From assembly GCA_965224435.1 (NCBI GenBank), contig OZ245048.1, forward strand, positions 3,162,001 through 3,226,000: a stretch of 64,000 nt of DNA, read 5' to 3'. Under the pieces are notes generated by a model, which saw nothing but the letters and a program-made list of their open reading frames with translations, ran no database searches and was not told the origin of the DNA. The position numbers were made by a program, and so were the translations under genes. Shown in pieces: positions 8,696-18,127 of the stretch. This DNA comes from JAJRQY01 sp965224435 (GTDB lineage: Bacteria; Actinomycetota; Acidimicrobiia; Acidimicrobiales; SZUA-35). The number at the start of each line of letters is the position of its first letter. The stretch's first letter is position 1.

Positions 8696-11254
8696 GTGTC
8701 CAGTGTTGAACAACCTCTGCGTTCTGGGGCTCCACAAAACGGCGCAATTCATGACCGTCACCAGTTCCGGATCCGGATCAGCATCGTGTCCGCTCTGGCC
8801 ATCGTCACACCATTCGTCCCCCAAGCTGGGCCCAACCGCTTCGCCGTCGCAGCGATGCTCGGCCTCCTTGCTCTACCAGCTCACTTCATTGTCCGTTGGG
8901 TCAAGGGCAATCCGAACCCAACCGGCTGGCTAGACCTCATCGCCGTTGTCGCTGCCAGCACTACCGCAATTATCGAACCGGCAGCATTCGTCCCTGCCTT
9001 CTTCTTCCAAACCATCCATCTCATCGGCGCCATTCCCTTCCTCTCCACTCGTTGGGCATACTGGCTTGGTGGGGGCTCATTTCTTTCGATGCTGACGATT
9101 GCCATCGTCTTGCCAGTCGATCCGATCTCCGTCGCCATGCTCGTCATCGCCGGGATTCTATTGCCAGCGGTCTTCTTGGGGACTACTCGAAGGCGACTAC
9201 AGAGTCGCTGGAAACAAGAACGAATCGCCGCCATCACGGCGTCGCTACCGACGGCCCTCTGGGAAGCTGACCTGGCAACAGGAGACATGTTGACCGTGCT
9301 CGGGGCACCAGAACGAGTCCTGTTCACCACGGTCGATCGTCTAGTCGGAACTGGATATGTGGACCGGATCGACTCGCGGGACCAGGAAGCCTTCAAGCGA
9401 CGATTCTCCCACGGTGACCGCTGTTCCTTGACCTATCGTTTCCATGGCGACCGTGGCGCTGAACGTTGGCTGACTGATCAGGTGGAAGAAGTCGAGATCG
9501 ATGGCCAGAAAGTCCTTCGCGGAATCACTATTGATGTCACCCAATTGCACCGAACTCAAGAGAGCTTGGTACGGCAAAGTGAAATCGTCGAACGCATGTC
9601 GGCAACAACAATCGTCCTTACCGACGAAGTTCTGCCAATCGCCACAATCATCTCCATTAGTGATCCTCGACATGACCTCTTGGACAATCCCCGCGCCGCG
9701 GTTGGCCTGCCCTTTGGTGCAGTCTTTCCCGAACTAGCCAAGCAACACTGGTTGGCTGAGGGCATTGAACAACTTACGAGTTCTAAGACCGTGCACGCTG
9801 GCGCTCAAGAGTTGCATCGACCGAATTCAGATCCACTCATCGTCGACGTGCAGCTCTTCTCAATGCCTGATCGAACGACGGCCCTCATCATCGAGAACGT
9901 CACCAGCCGAGAACGAGCCCAAGCAACCATTCGCTTCCAAGCACTTCATGACTCGCTCACTCACCTGCCAAACCGCAGCGCACTCATGGAGGAGATGGAA
10001 CGTTTCATCGAAGAGGGCAGGCCCTTCACCTTTGCCATGCTGGACCTGAACCGTTTCAAGGCGGTCAATGACACACTCGGCCATCTCACTGGCGATGAAC
10101 TGCTCCAGATCGTTGCATCCCGCCTCAGCAATTCGATTGGTGAAGGCGATGTCGTCGCTCGATTGGGAGGAGACGAATTCGCCATCATCTTCTCTCATCA
10201 ACTGGAGACCGAAATTGACGAGCGTCTGGACGCCGTCCTCCGCGCCTGTCGAGATCGTGTATCCATCGATGGATCCTCCATCTCGGTAGGAGTAAGCATC
10301 GGACTGGTGTCCGCACCCAACGACGGATCCGACCCTGAAACCCTGCTTCGTCTCGCCGACGTGGCAATGTATGACGCCAAGCGCTCTCGCAGTACGGTTC
10401 AATACTACGAAGCCAGTTTTGACACCTCGCCCGAACGGTTGGGGCTCATGGCCGAATTGGACGAAGCATTCGCCACCGGGCAGTTCGTGCCGTACTTCCA
10501 AGCAAAGTGCGACACTCTTTCCGGGGCCGTCATCGGGGCTGAGGCGCTAGTCCGGTGGGAACACCCAGTCAATGGAACCCTCGTGCCGGCCGAATTCATG
10601 GAGCTCATTGCCGTCTCTGGCCGCTTTGATGACCTGCTCCGCGCCGTGCTTTGGCCCTCTGTCCAAGCCATCTCACAGATGCCTGATCATTTACACGTCG
10701 CCATCAACCTGTCGGCCGTCAATCTGCTCAAGACCGACACCACGCTTCTCTTCCGACAGGCAATCGAGACCTTCAACATTGCTCCAGCACGACTCACCGT
10801 CGAGCTCACCGAATCAGAGTTCATGGATGACACGGGCAGGGTTGAAGCATCCTTACAGGAACTATCGGAGCTAGGTGTCGGTGTGGCCGTTGATGACTTT
10901 GGCACTGGCTATTCCTCACTCTCCCACCTCCGAAGCCTTCCGCTCACTGAGCTGAAGGTTGATCGCCAGTTCGTGTCGTCGATGGCCCACTCGCCACCGG
11001 ATCGAGTTGTAGTTCAGGCGCTCGTCGGCCTCGCCCACGACCTCGGCTTGACTCTGACCGCCGAAGGGGTCGAGGACGAAGCAACCCTAAATCTCCTGCA
11101 AGAGATGGGCTGCGACACTGTGCAGGGCTACCTCTTTGCTCGACCTGTCCCGATTGACGACTTCAGTCGGGATCAACTGACTAACCAGGGAACGGAGCGC
11201 CAACCCGAAACAGGCCGGCTTTCGCGTCTGGGCCTTGACCCAACAAGGGCCTAA
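8696..11254 (+). CDS. Membrane GGDEF-EAL (c-di-GMP turnover) protein
   Basis: 852 aa. Four or five N-terminal helices are followed by a PAS-like region (about 180-400), a GGDEF domain with intact RLGGDEFAI near residue 490, and an EAL domain with GAEALVRWEHP near 615, DDFGTGYSS, KVDRQFV and AEGVED. The catalytic residues of both domains are present. The position of the inhibitory RxxD reads GEGD, so feedback inhibition at that site is probably lost, unlike the 2506-5958 protein. The GTG start at 8696 directly abuts GGAGG, an unusually short spacing, so the true start is uncertain. The GH25 gene begins 11 bp downstream. Confidence 0.88.
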   Translation: MSSVEQPLRSGAPQNGAIHDRHQFRIRISIVSALAIVTPFVPQAGPNRFAVAAMLGLLALPAHFIVRWVKGNPNPTGWLDLIAVVAASTTAIIEPAAFVPAFFFQTIHLIGAIPFLSTRWAYWLGGGSFLSMLTIAIVLPVDPISVAMLVIAGILLPAVFLGTTRRRLQSRWKQERIAAITASLPTALWEADLATGDMLTVLGAPERVLFTTVDRLVGTGYVDRIDSRDQEAFKRRFSHGDRCSLTYRFHGDRGAERWLTDQVEEVEIDGQKVLRGITIDVTQLHRTQESLVRQSEIVERMSATTIVLTDEVLPIATIISISDPRHDLLDNPRAAVGLPFGAVFPELAKQHWLAEGIEQLTSSKTVHAGAQELHRPNSDPLIVDVQLFSMPDRTTALIIENVTSRERAQATIRFQALHDSLTHLPNRSALMEEMERFIEEGRPFTFAMLDLNRFKAVNDTLGHLTGDELLQIVASRLSNSIGEGDVVARLGGDEFAIIFSHQLETEIDERLDAVLRACRDRVSIDGSSISVGVSIGLVSAPNDGSDPETLLRLADVAMYDAKRSRSTVQYYEASFDTSPERLGLMAELDEAFATGQFVPYFQAKCDTLSGAVIGAEALVRWEHPVNGTLVPAEFMELIAVSGRFDDLLRAVLWPSVQAISQMPDHLHVAINLSAVNLLKTDTTLLFRQAIETFNIAPARLTVELTESEFMDDTGRVEASLQELSELGVGVAVDDFGTGYSSLSHLRSLPLTELKVDRQFVSSMAHSPPDRVVVQALVGLAHDLGLTLTAEGVEDEATLNLLQEMGCDTVQGYLFARPVPIDDFSRDQLTNQGTERQPETGRLSRLGLDPTRA

Positions 11255-11265
11255 GCTGATCACTG

Positions 11266-11991
11266 GTGTCGCCGTCCTCCGCTCGTTCCCCGTCTCCTAC
11301 CAAGAAGCGTTCTCTGTTCCTGTTCTGTCGCAGATTGCTTCTACGACTCATCTTTCTCGCGGCCTTCCTTGCCGTCTGCTGGTACTTCGTACTCCCCCGA
11401 ATCCGGCCACCATTGCACGAGGGTGAACGTTATGGAATCGACGTTTCCCACCATCAGGGCGAAATCGACTGGGAGGCTGTTGCCGGCGACAACATCACCT
11501 TTGTCTATATCAAGGCAACCGAAGGCGAAGACTTCACCGACCCACAGTTTGGCCGGAACTGGCGACTCGCTGGAGCGGCTGGCCTTGACCGCGGGTCCTA
11601 CCACTTCTTCACCGCCTGCACCTCAGGGGCGACGCAAGCCCAGAATTTTCTTCGAGTGGCTCCGCCCCAGGCCGGAGTGCTCCCACCTGCAGTGGATCTT
11701 GAGCTGGCTGGAAACTGCATTAATCATCCTTCAGCTTCTGTCGTTGCCAACGAGCTGGACGTCTTCCTACGACTCATAGAAGAAGCGTGGACTCAACCAC
11801 CCTTGGTCTACATGAGCGACGAATGGGATGAGCTATTTCCGACCTCGGATCGACTACATCATCAGATATGGCAACTCAACTACCCCTTCCGGCCAAGCGA
11901 AGAGTGGCTGATCTGGCAGCTTCCGCCCTATATCACCGTTGATGGCATCGACGGTCGCGTTGATCTCGACGTGATGGCTCCAGAGAACTAG
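11266..11991 (+). CDS. Membrane-anchored GH25 muramidase (lysozyme family)
   Basis: 241 aa, GTG start. One helix at about residues 21-44 after a basic N-terminus anchors the enzyme outside the membrane. The catalytic domain shows GH25 signatures: GIDVSHHQGEIDW, FVYIKATEG, GSYHFF, PAVDLEL (carrying the acidic catalytic pair region), IWQL and a final VDLDV. The family cleaves the N-acetylmuramic acid-GlcNAc bond of peptidoglycan. It follows the GGDEF-EAL gene by 11 bp and may be cotranscribed, which would place cell-wall cleavage next to c-di-GMP signalling; that link is inference. Confidence 0.88.
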   Translation: MSPSSARSPSPTKKRSLFLFCRRLLLRLIFLAAFLAVCWYFVLPRIRPPLHEGERYGIDVSHHQGEIDWEAVAGDNITFVYIKATEGEDFTDPQFGRNWRLAGAAGLDRGSYHFFTACTSGATQAQNFLRVAPPQAGVLPPAVDLELAGNCINHPSASVVANELDVFLRLIEEAWTQPPLVYMSDEWDELFPTSDRLHHQIWQLNYPFRPSEEWLIWQLPPYITVDGIDGRVDLDVMAPEN

Positions 11992-12032
11992 CCCGTTTGG
12001 TTGACTTAGTGGTGCTCAAGTAGGGTCCCGCC

Positions 12033-13301
12033 ATGACGAGACTTAGCGGACATCTTCGCAATGGGGGCAGACCAGCCGACGAGGTATTGGCTGAGTTGCG
12101 AGAGAAACGAGCGACAGACGCTCGCTGGCAAGATGGCAAGACCTTCGGCCTGGTCTATGACGGCGGAGCCGAAGTCCATGCCATTGCTGAAAAGGCCAGC
12201 AACCTCTTCCTCCACGAGAATGCCCTGAACCCCATCGCCTTTCCTTCACTTGGCTCGATCCAGTCCGAAGTCTGTGACTGGACGGCCGAGCTGTTCCACG
12301 GCCCAGACACCACGGCCGGGTTCATGACCAGCGGGGGAACCGAAAGCCTGTTGGTGGCAGTCAAGGCAGCCCGCGAACGAGGCAAGGCCGAACGAGGAAT
12401 CACCGAACCCCAGATGGTGATCGCCGAGAGCGCTCACGCTGCCTTTCACAAGGGAGCCAAGTACTTCGGCATAGAGGTTGCGAAAACGCCGGTCAATGAT
12501 GATTGGACGGCCAACGTTGCCTCCATGGCTGACGCCATGACCGAAAACACCGTCCTGATGGTTGGGTCTGCTCCCCAATACCCCCAAGGTGTTGTTGATG
12601 ACATACCCGCCATCGCTGCCTTAGCAGCGAGCATCGGTGCGTCATGCCACGTCGATGCATGCATCGGCGGCTTCGTTCTTCCCTTCGTCGAGAGGCTCGG
12701 CCGGTCCGTTGCGCCGTGGGACTTTCGGGTTGACGGAGTGACGTCAATTTCGGCTGACATTCACAAGCTCGGGTACTCCCCGAAGGGTGCGTCAGTCATC
12801 CTGCACCGAACCAAGAAGCTACGCAGCTACCAGACATTCATCTTCGACGATTGGCTTGGCGGGTTCTACGCCTCCCCCAACATGCAAGGGACCCGCTCAG
12901 GTGCACCAATGGCAGCTGCGTGGGCCGTCATCCAGTTCCTCGGTGTCGAGGGCTATCTGGATCTGACTCGCCAAACACTGAGCGCCGCCGACCAGATGCG
13001 AGCGGCTATCAATGCCATTGATGGTCTCCGTGTGCTTGGCGACGCCGAATATCACATCATCGCCATCTCATCTGACCCCGACGCTGGGCAGCCGATGGAC
13101 GTCTTTGCTCTTGGCGACGCCCTCAAAGAACGAGGCTGGCACTTCGACCGTCAAGGCCCGCCGGACTCATTGCACGGAACGATCTCGGCGGGCAACGAAG
13201 CCGTGGTCGGCCAGTTCATCGCCGATCTGCAGGCGTCAGCCGGCCAGGTCGGCGCATCTCGAGTCGAGGACCGATCGACCAACTACTCCGCCCTCGAATA
13301 G
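12033..13301 (+). CDS. PLP-dependent lyase, sphingosine-1-phosphate lyase-like
   Basis: 422 aa, group II PLP decarboxylase fold. The PLP-binding lysine lies in SISADIHKLGYSPKGAS, and MTSGGTESLLVAVKAAR is the phosphate-binding region. HVDACIGGF supplies the Asp/Ala positions that contact the cofactor. The Leu-His-Lys-type arrangement and NMQGTRSGAPMAAAW are closer to the eukaryotic-like sphinganine-1-phosphate aldolase branch than to glutamate decarboxylases. Length fits bacterial members of this branch. The natural substrate is unproven; amino-acid decarboxylation is the alternative. Monocistronic, with its stop 20 bp from the convergent NamZ-like gene. Confidence 0.8.
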   Translation: MTRLSGHLRNGGRPADEVLAELREKRATDARWQDGKTFGLVYDGGAEVHAIAEKASNLFLHENALNPIAFPSLGSIQSEVCDWTAELFHGPDTTAGFMTSGGTESLLVAVKAARERGKAERGITEPQMVIAESAHAAFHKGAKYFGIEVAKTPVNDDWTANVASMADAMTENTVLMVGSAPQYPQGVVDDIPAIAALAASIGASCHVDACIGGFVLPFVERLGRSVAPWDFRVDGVTSISADIHKLGYSPKGASVILHRTKKLRSYQTFIFDDWLGGFYASPNMQGTRSGAPMAAAWAVIQFLGVEGYLDLTRQTLSAADQMRAAINAIDGLRVLGDAEYHIIAISSDPDAGQPMDVFALGDALKERGWHFDRQGPPDSLHGTISAGNEAVVGQFIADLQASAGQVGASRVEDRSTNYSALE

Positions 13302-13320
13302 TGGAGTTAGAACGACAGGC

Positions 13321-14814
13321 CTAGTACAGCAGGTAGGGCTGGCGAAACTCTCGGAATTGATCCAGCGCCGGTTCCAATTGTGACAACAACTCGTCCAGAT
13401 CCCGGCCACTGGCTAGGGCAGCCCGTAGTTGGCGGGAGCCAGTGAGAAGGTCAAAAACTTGACCTCGATCGACGATTGAGCCCAGACCTTGCCGAGCCGC
13501 GTCGGCCTCGATGGCGCCCAGTAATTCCAAGCCTGTTCGGAACGGCGAGTAGGCCGACGGGTCAACAATATTGATCGTCACTCCAAAGAGTTCTTGGCCC
13601 TCGAAGCGAGGATTTGGTGCCATGTTCGGGATCACAGTTGGCACATAGCTGATCGCCTCAAAGATGACACCCGGCAGCTGGAGCTCAGTCAGTTCATCGG
13701 CCAAGGCTTGCTCGTCCAGCCACAAGGCTCCAACGGTGGTGAACGGTTGCATGGTTCCGTTGCCATAGCTGATGGAGGTGGCCTCGATCAGAACGGTTCC
13801 GGGATAAACCAAGGCCGACTCAAATGTTGGCAACCCAGGGCTGGGAGCAATCCAATCAAGACCGGTGTCGGGCCAGTGCATGTCGCGCTGCCAATTTTCC
13901 AGCTCGACCACTCGCAAGTCCAGGTTCTCCAAGCCGGGCAACCATTCTTCACCCTTGATCATCAGAGCGAGCTCACCGGCGGTCAGTCCGTAGACAGACG
14001 GGATCGGGTATTGGCCGATGAAAGAGAGCAGCCCGGCTTCAAGGACTGGGCCCTCGATTCGCTCACCACCCAGTGGATTCGGACGGTCCAAAATAATGAA
14101 AGGGATGCCGATCTCGGCCGCGGTCTGCATAGCCAGGCCCATAGTTGAGATATAGGTGTAGTGACGGGCACCGACATCTTGCAGGTCATAGACCAAGGCA
14201 TCGAGCCCAACCAACATGGCGGCGGTGGGCTGGCGGGTACCTCCGTACAGGCTGAAGATCCTCACCCCGGTACCAGCATCGATCTGATCGTCGATCAGTT
14301 CTCCGGCGTCAGCAGTACCTCGGACCCCATGTTCGGGGGCAAAGATTGCCCCCAGTTCCACCTCATCTGAACTGTTCACCAGATCGATGAGGTGCACGCC
14401 ATCGTCCACCGAAGTCTGGTTGACAATGAGGCCCAGCGTCATGCCTTCGAGCGCACCGAAACCATCACGAGAGAGAGTGCCCGAACCAGGGACGACGGCG
14501 GCTAGTCCTGGTTCGGACCGCTCCGTTGTAGCAGTTGTGGACGACTCTCCCACTGAATCTGAAGAAGCCGTATTATCCGCAGTCGACAGGGTCGTCGGCG
14601 ATGGCGCATCCTCACCACTCTCGGTCGATTGTTGGGCCGAATTCGTCTCGTCACCCGAAGCACCATCAGACGATGATGAGATCACTCCGCACGACGAGCC
14701 GGCCAGCCCAAGGACTAGCCCGATGAAGATCGAGCAGAACCGCGCTCCCGATGGGCGCGATCGGGCCGGGCCTGAAAAGGATCGCCGACTAGGCGAGGAC
14801 AAGAGACTGGGCAA
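13321..14814 (-). CDS. NamZ-like exo-beta-N-acetylmuramidase (DUF1343) lipoprotein
   Basis: Up to 497 aa. A signal segment ending LAGSSC with a Ser/Thr/Asp-rich linker suggests a surface lipoprotein. The DUF1343 region spans most of the rest: LGLIVNQTSV, FAPEHGVRG, DLQDVGARHYTYISTM, DRPNPLGG and WIAPSPGLPT. Characterised DUF1343 proteins release terminal MurNAc from peptidoglycan fragments, so a cell-wall recycling role is likely here. The start is unclear: TTG codons at 14814 and 14802 are candidates, and the first overlaps the upstream gene by 26 bp. It is the last gene of a minus-strand run with the sulfotransferase-like and aminotransferase genes. Confidence 0.82.
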   Translation of the reverse strand: MPSLLSSPSRRSFSGPARSRPSGARFCSIFIGLVLGLAGSSCGVISSSSDGASGDETNSAQQSTESGEDAPSPTTLSTADNTASSDSVGESSTTATTERSEPGLAAVVPGSGTLSRDGFGALEGMTLGLIVNQTSVDDGVHLIDLVNSSDEVELGAIFAPEHGVRGTADAGELIDDQIDAGTGVRIFSLYGGTRQPTAAMLVGLDALVYDLQDVGARHYTYISTMGLAMQTAAEIGIPFIILDRPNPLGGERIEGPVLEAGLLSFIGQYPIPSVYGLTAGELALMIKGEEWLPGLENLDLRVVELENWQRDMHWPDTGLDWIAPSPGLPTFESALVYPGTVLIEATSISYGNGTMQPFTTVGALWLDEQALADELTELQLPGVIFEAISYVPTVIPNMAPNPRFEGQELFGVTINIVDPSAYSPFRTGLELLGAIEADAARQGLGSIVDRGQVFDLLTGSRQLRAALASGRDLDELLSQLEPALDQFREFRQPYLLY

Positions 14815-15517
14815 GCAGATGGCGGTATATCTCTGTCGCCTCTTCCGCTACCGGTTCCAAGGCCGGTGGCAGCTGGACCAAAGAGCCGGAGTCTTGCAGT
14901 GCTGGACCAAAGCCGGTCGAAGCCTCGACGGATGCGTACCAGGCTGGCGCCCATGCCCCGTCACTATCCCGACGACCCGCAGGCCACGACAACATCGCTG
15001 GATCAAACTCGACACCAACCGAGGAACAGATGGCCCGCAAGTAGGCCTCGGGGTCACACAAGAAATTCCCGCTGTCAACAATGAGTGTTGCCTGCTCAGC
15101 TAGCTCTTGTTGTTGAGGAAGGCCAATATCAGCCAGCGTCACCGATGCTCTCACCTTGCTGTAGCTGGCCAGAACACGTCGAGGGTCACGAAGCAACAAA
15201 ATGATGGTTTGCTTGGCTAGCCAGCCTCGGTCCATTCCCGGCAGAAGATGTTGGGCCATGTGCTTCTGATAGTCGATGGTGATGCCGTCGTCCATCGACT
15301 GGAAACACGTCCCGATGGCCTCTGCCTCTTCCCGTGGCTGAGAGGCCAGGATCTCCTTGCTCAACGGATGGTCGGTGAGTCCAGTCTTGGTGAGGTAGTG
15401 GGCGTAGAGCGGCTCATCCATCACCCGGGTGTCCGAACGGTTCTCCCAGGCACGCATCATGGCGGTTGAGAGATTTCTTGGTCCGGACCACATAGCCAGA
15501 CGAATGGGCTCGCTCAC
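14789..15517 (-). CDS. Sulfotransferase-like P-loop protein
   Basis: 242 aa, GTG start. The N-terminus IRLAMWSGPRNLSTAMMRAW is the PAPS 5'-phosphosulfate-type loop of the sulfotransferase family (WSGPRNLST), and ILLLRDPRRVLASY matches the 3'-phosphate-binding motif (RDPRxxxxS). It lies 32 bp downstream of a class IV aminotransferase. Proteins of this type occur next to, or fused with, branched-chain aminotransferase-like proteins in other organisms. The acceptor is unknown, and sulfate transfer itself is unproven for this subgroup. Confidence 0.72.
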   Translation of the reverse strand: MSEPIRLAMWSGPRNLSTAMMRAWENRSDTRVMDEPLYAHYLTKTGLTDHPLSKEILASQPREEAEAIGTCFQSMDDGITIDYQKHMAQHLLPGMDRGWLAKQTIILLLRDPRRVLASYSKVRASVTLADIGLPQQQELAEQATLIVDSGNFLCDPEAYLRAICSSVGVEFDPAMLSWPAGRRDSDGAWAPAWYASVEASTGFGPALQDSGSLVQLPPALEPVAEEATEIYRHLLAQSLVLA

Positions 15518-15549
15518 AAGCTCACACTACTCACAATGTCCATCGCTGC

Positions 15550-16482
15550 TCACGCAGTCACTTCGGCCAAGAGGTCAAGATAGAAGCCTTGCATCTGCTT
15601 AACGACGGGTCCTCGACCGCCGCTGCCGATGACCCGGCCGTCAATCTCGGTTACTGGAGCAATGCCGGCAAAGGTCCCGGTAATGAATGCCTCATCGGCG
15701 CTGTACACATCGGTTAGTGAGAAATTCTTCTCATGATGAATGAGGCCGTGCCTCGCACAGAGCCGCAGCACGTTGCGCCGAGTGATTCCCGGCATGCAGT
15801 AGTCGCCGGTTGAGGTCCAAACTTCGGGTGGAGCCTCGGGGCCATCCGGCCGCTTCACAATGAAGAAATGGGTCGAGTTGCAAGTAGCCACAAAACCTTG
15901 CGGGTCAAGCATGAGCGCCTCATCAGCACCAGCCTTGTTCGCTTGGATGCAAGCCGAAATGCAATTCAGCTTGGAATGAGAGTTCCACTTCGGGTCCTGC
16001 ACATCAGGCCTCCCCCGTCGCACGTGAACCGTGAACAGGCTTAAGCCGTCGGTCAAGGTCTCGGGATGCGGTTGCTTGTACTCGGGAATAGCAACGATTG
16101 TCGGAGCGGTGATGGTGAACGCAGGGTCTTGATACGGGGTTGATTTCATTCCCCGAGTCACCATCAGTCGGATGTGGGTGTCATCTCGCATCCCGTTGGC
16201 CTGGATGGTCTCAAGCAGCATCTTCGCCAAGTCCTCTTCGGTCTTGCCAATATCCATGTCCAACGACTTCGCCCCTTCAAAGAGGCGACGAAGATGCTCG
16301 TCCAGGAACGCCATCTTGCCATTGTGGACACGAATACCTTCCCAGATTCCATCTCCAAGCATGAAGCCGCTATCAAAAACCGAGACCATGGCCTCGGCCC
16401 TCGGAACAAGCTCTCCGTTCAGGTGGATCAGGATGTTCTCGTTGCGTGGGTCGACTGCGTAGTCATGCGTTCCGTGGGCCAT
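15550..16482 (-). CDS. Class IV aminotransferase (branched-chain/D-amino-acid type)
   Basis: About 310 aa. Fold-type IV PLP enzyme: the catalytic lysine is in WNSHSKLNCISACIQA, the glutamate that contacts the ring nitrogen is probably in SADEAFITGTFAGIAPV, and MPGITRRNVL holds the phosphate-binding turn. FDSGFMLGDGIWEGIRV is the usual N-terminal signature. The open frame extends to 16542, but ATG 16482 (MAHGTHDYAV) is closest to family starts. Whether it acts on branched-chain L-amino acids, D-alanine or aminodeoxychorismate cannot be decided. It heads the run with the sulfotransferase-like and NamZ-like genes and is divergent from the SulP gene. Confidence 0.85.
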   Translation of the reverse strand: MAHGTHDYAVDPRNENILIHLNGELVPRAEAMVSVFDSGFMLGDGIWEGIRVHNGKMAFLDEHLRRLFEGAKSLDMDIGKTEEDLAKMLLETIQANGMRDDTHIRLMVTRGMKSTPYQDPAFTITAPTIVAIPEYKQPHPETLTDGLSLFTVHVRRGRPDVQDPKWNSHSKLNCISACIQANKAGADEALMLDPQGFVATCNSTHFFIVKRPDGPEAPPEVWTSTGDYCMPGITRRNVLRLCARHGLIHHEKNFSLTDVYSADEAFITGTFAGIAPVTEIDGRVIGSGGRGPVVKQMQGFYLDLLAEVTA

Positions 16483-16568
16483 TGGGTGATCGTAGCTAGC
16501 TCTCTCGGGGCAAGCGAGACAGGTCGTCAGAATCATCACCAATCCGGCCTGTTGGTTGAGAAGCAGCG

Positions 16569-18101
16569 ATGTTCGGGCACTATGTTCGGGTGCTCAAACG
16601 CTTGCGGCCACCTCCGCCTCAGCTCGGTGACGTCATCGCAGCGGCCAGTGTGCTCATGGTTCTCATTCCCCAGGTCCTGGCCTACGCCGAGCTGGCGGGA
16701 ATGCCAGCCCGGCTCGGATTGGTCGCAGCGGCGCTGCCCGCTCTCGTTGCCGCCGTATTCGTTTCCTCGCCCTATCTACAGACAGGACCAACGGCGCTCA
16801 CCGCGTTATTAGTCTTTGGCTCACTGCAATCCTTGGCAACACCAGGCACCGATGAGTACATCAAGTTAGGCATGCTGCTGGCCCTGATCGTTGGTATCGC
16901 CCGGTTGGCCATGGGTTTCCTCCGACTCGGGGTGATCGCCTACTTCCTCAGCCAGCCTGTTCTGACCGGCTTCACCACCGGCGCCGCCGTGTTGATCTGC
17001 GGCTCCCAGATTCCCAAGGTCCTCGGGATCGATGGGGAGGGCGGTCGAGTTCTTTCTCGTGCTGGTGACGCCATCAGCCGGATCGATGAATGGAACTGGT
17101 CAAGCCTCTTCCTTGGCGTGCTGGCCATGCTGCTGATCACCGTCCTGCGACGAATCAACCCCTTGTTCCCGGCGGCTTTGGTGGCTGTTGCGGTGACCTG
17201 GCTGGTCGGAGCGATCTTTGGTCTGCATGTACAGGAGGTTGGTGACATCTCGGGAGGTTTCATCAGCTTCCAAAGCGACTTTCCCTTCGACCGCACTCTT
17301 GAGCTTCTCGTGCCTGGTCTAGTCATCGCCTTGATCGGTTTCGCCGAACCAGCGTCCATCGCCAGAACCTTTGCCGCTGAGAAGCGCGAGCGGTGGAGTG
17401 CCAATCAGGAATTCGTCAGCCAGGGCGCCGCCAACATTGCTTCGGCATTCACCGGAGCCTTCCCCGTTGGTGGTTCGTTCGGTCGAAGCTCGTTGAATGT
17501 CACCGCCGGGGCGCAGACCCGATGGTCTGGATTCTTTACTGGTGTTCTCGTCCTCTTGATATTGCCTTTCGCTGGTGTGTTGGCCTCCATGCCAACCACG
17601 GTTCTGTCCGCGGTTGTGATCACTGCTGCTCTGCGCTTGATTCGAATTGATCGGATCCGGGCCATGTGGTCCTGGAGTCAGCCCCAATCCTTCTCAGCGG
17701 CCGCAACCCTGGTGGCCACCCTCGCCTTTGACCCGCGAGTCGACCGAGCCATATTGGTTGGAGTCGGCCTGTCCATCGGTGTGCATCTGTGGCGAGAACT
17801 CAGTGTCTATGTAGAGATCGATGACACCGAGGATGGAGCCTTGAGGATTCGACCCCACGGCGTCTTGTGGTTCGGGTCAATCACCAAGATCAGTCAGAAA
17901 ATTCTCGACGCCATCGCCGACCATCCAGAAATCGACCATGTTCGTATCTCGCTACAAGGGGTCGGGCGCCTTGATCTGACTGCCGCTGGTGAGTTAGCGG
18001 AGTTGGCGGTTGATGCGCGCAGCAATGGTGTTCATGTTCGCTTCGAAGGCATCCCGCCTCATGCCGAGCGACTTTTCCACTCCATCCTTGATGCCCGCTA
18101 G
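16569..18101 (+). CDS. SulP/SLC26 family anion transporter with STAS domain
   Basis: 510 aa. About eleven membrane helices carry SulP hallmarks: VLIPQVLAYAELAGMPARLG at the start, GPTALTALL, QPVLTGFTTGAA and FPVGGSFGRSSLN. A C-terminal STAS domain begins near residue 410 (ALRIRPHGVLWFGS, IDHVRISLQGVGRLD). Members carry sulfate, bicarbonate or dicarboxylates, and this one cannot be assigned further. It is divergent from the aminotransferase/sulfotransferase-like pair, so a sulfate connection is possible but speculative. Confidence 0.9.
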   Translation: MFGHYVRVLKRLRPPPPQLGDVIAAASVLMVLIPQVLAYAELAGMPARLGLVAAALPALVAAVFVSSPYLQTGPTALTALLVFGSLQSLATPGTDEYIKLGMLLALIVGIARLAMGFLRLGVIAYFLSQPVLTGFTTGAAVLICGSQIPKVLGIDGEGGRVLSRAGDAISRIDEWNWSSLFLGVLAMLLITVLRRINPLFPAALVAVAVTWLVGAIFGLHVQEVGDISGGFISFQSDFPFDRTLELLVPGLVIALIGFAEPASIARTFAAEKRERWSANQEFVSQGAANIASAFTGAFPVGGSFGRSSLNVTAGAQTRWSGFFTGVLVLLILPFAGVLASMPTTVLSAVVITAALRLIRIDRIRAMWSWSQPQSFSAAATLVATLAFDPRVDRAILVGVGLSIGVHLWRELSVYVEIDDTEDGALRIRPHGVLWFGSITKISQKILDAIADHPEIDHVRISLQGVGRLDLTAAGELAELAVDARSNGVHVRFEGIPPHAERLFHSILDAR

Positions 18102-18127
18102 TCACCGTTCGCTGGCAGGTTGAACGG

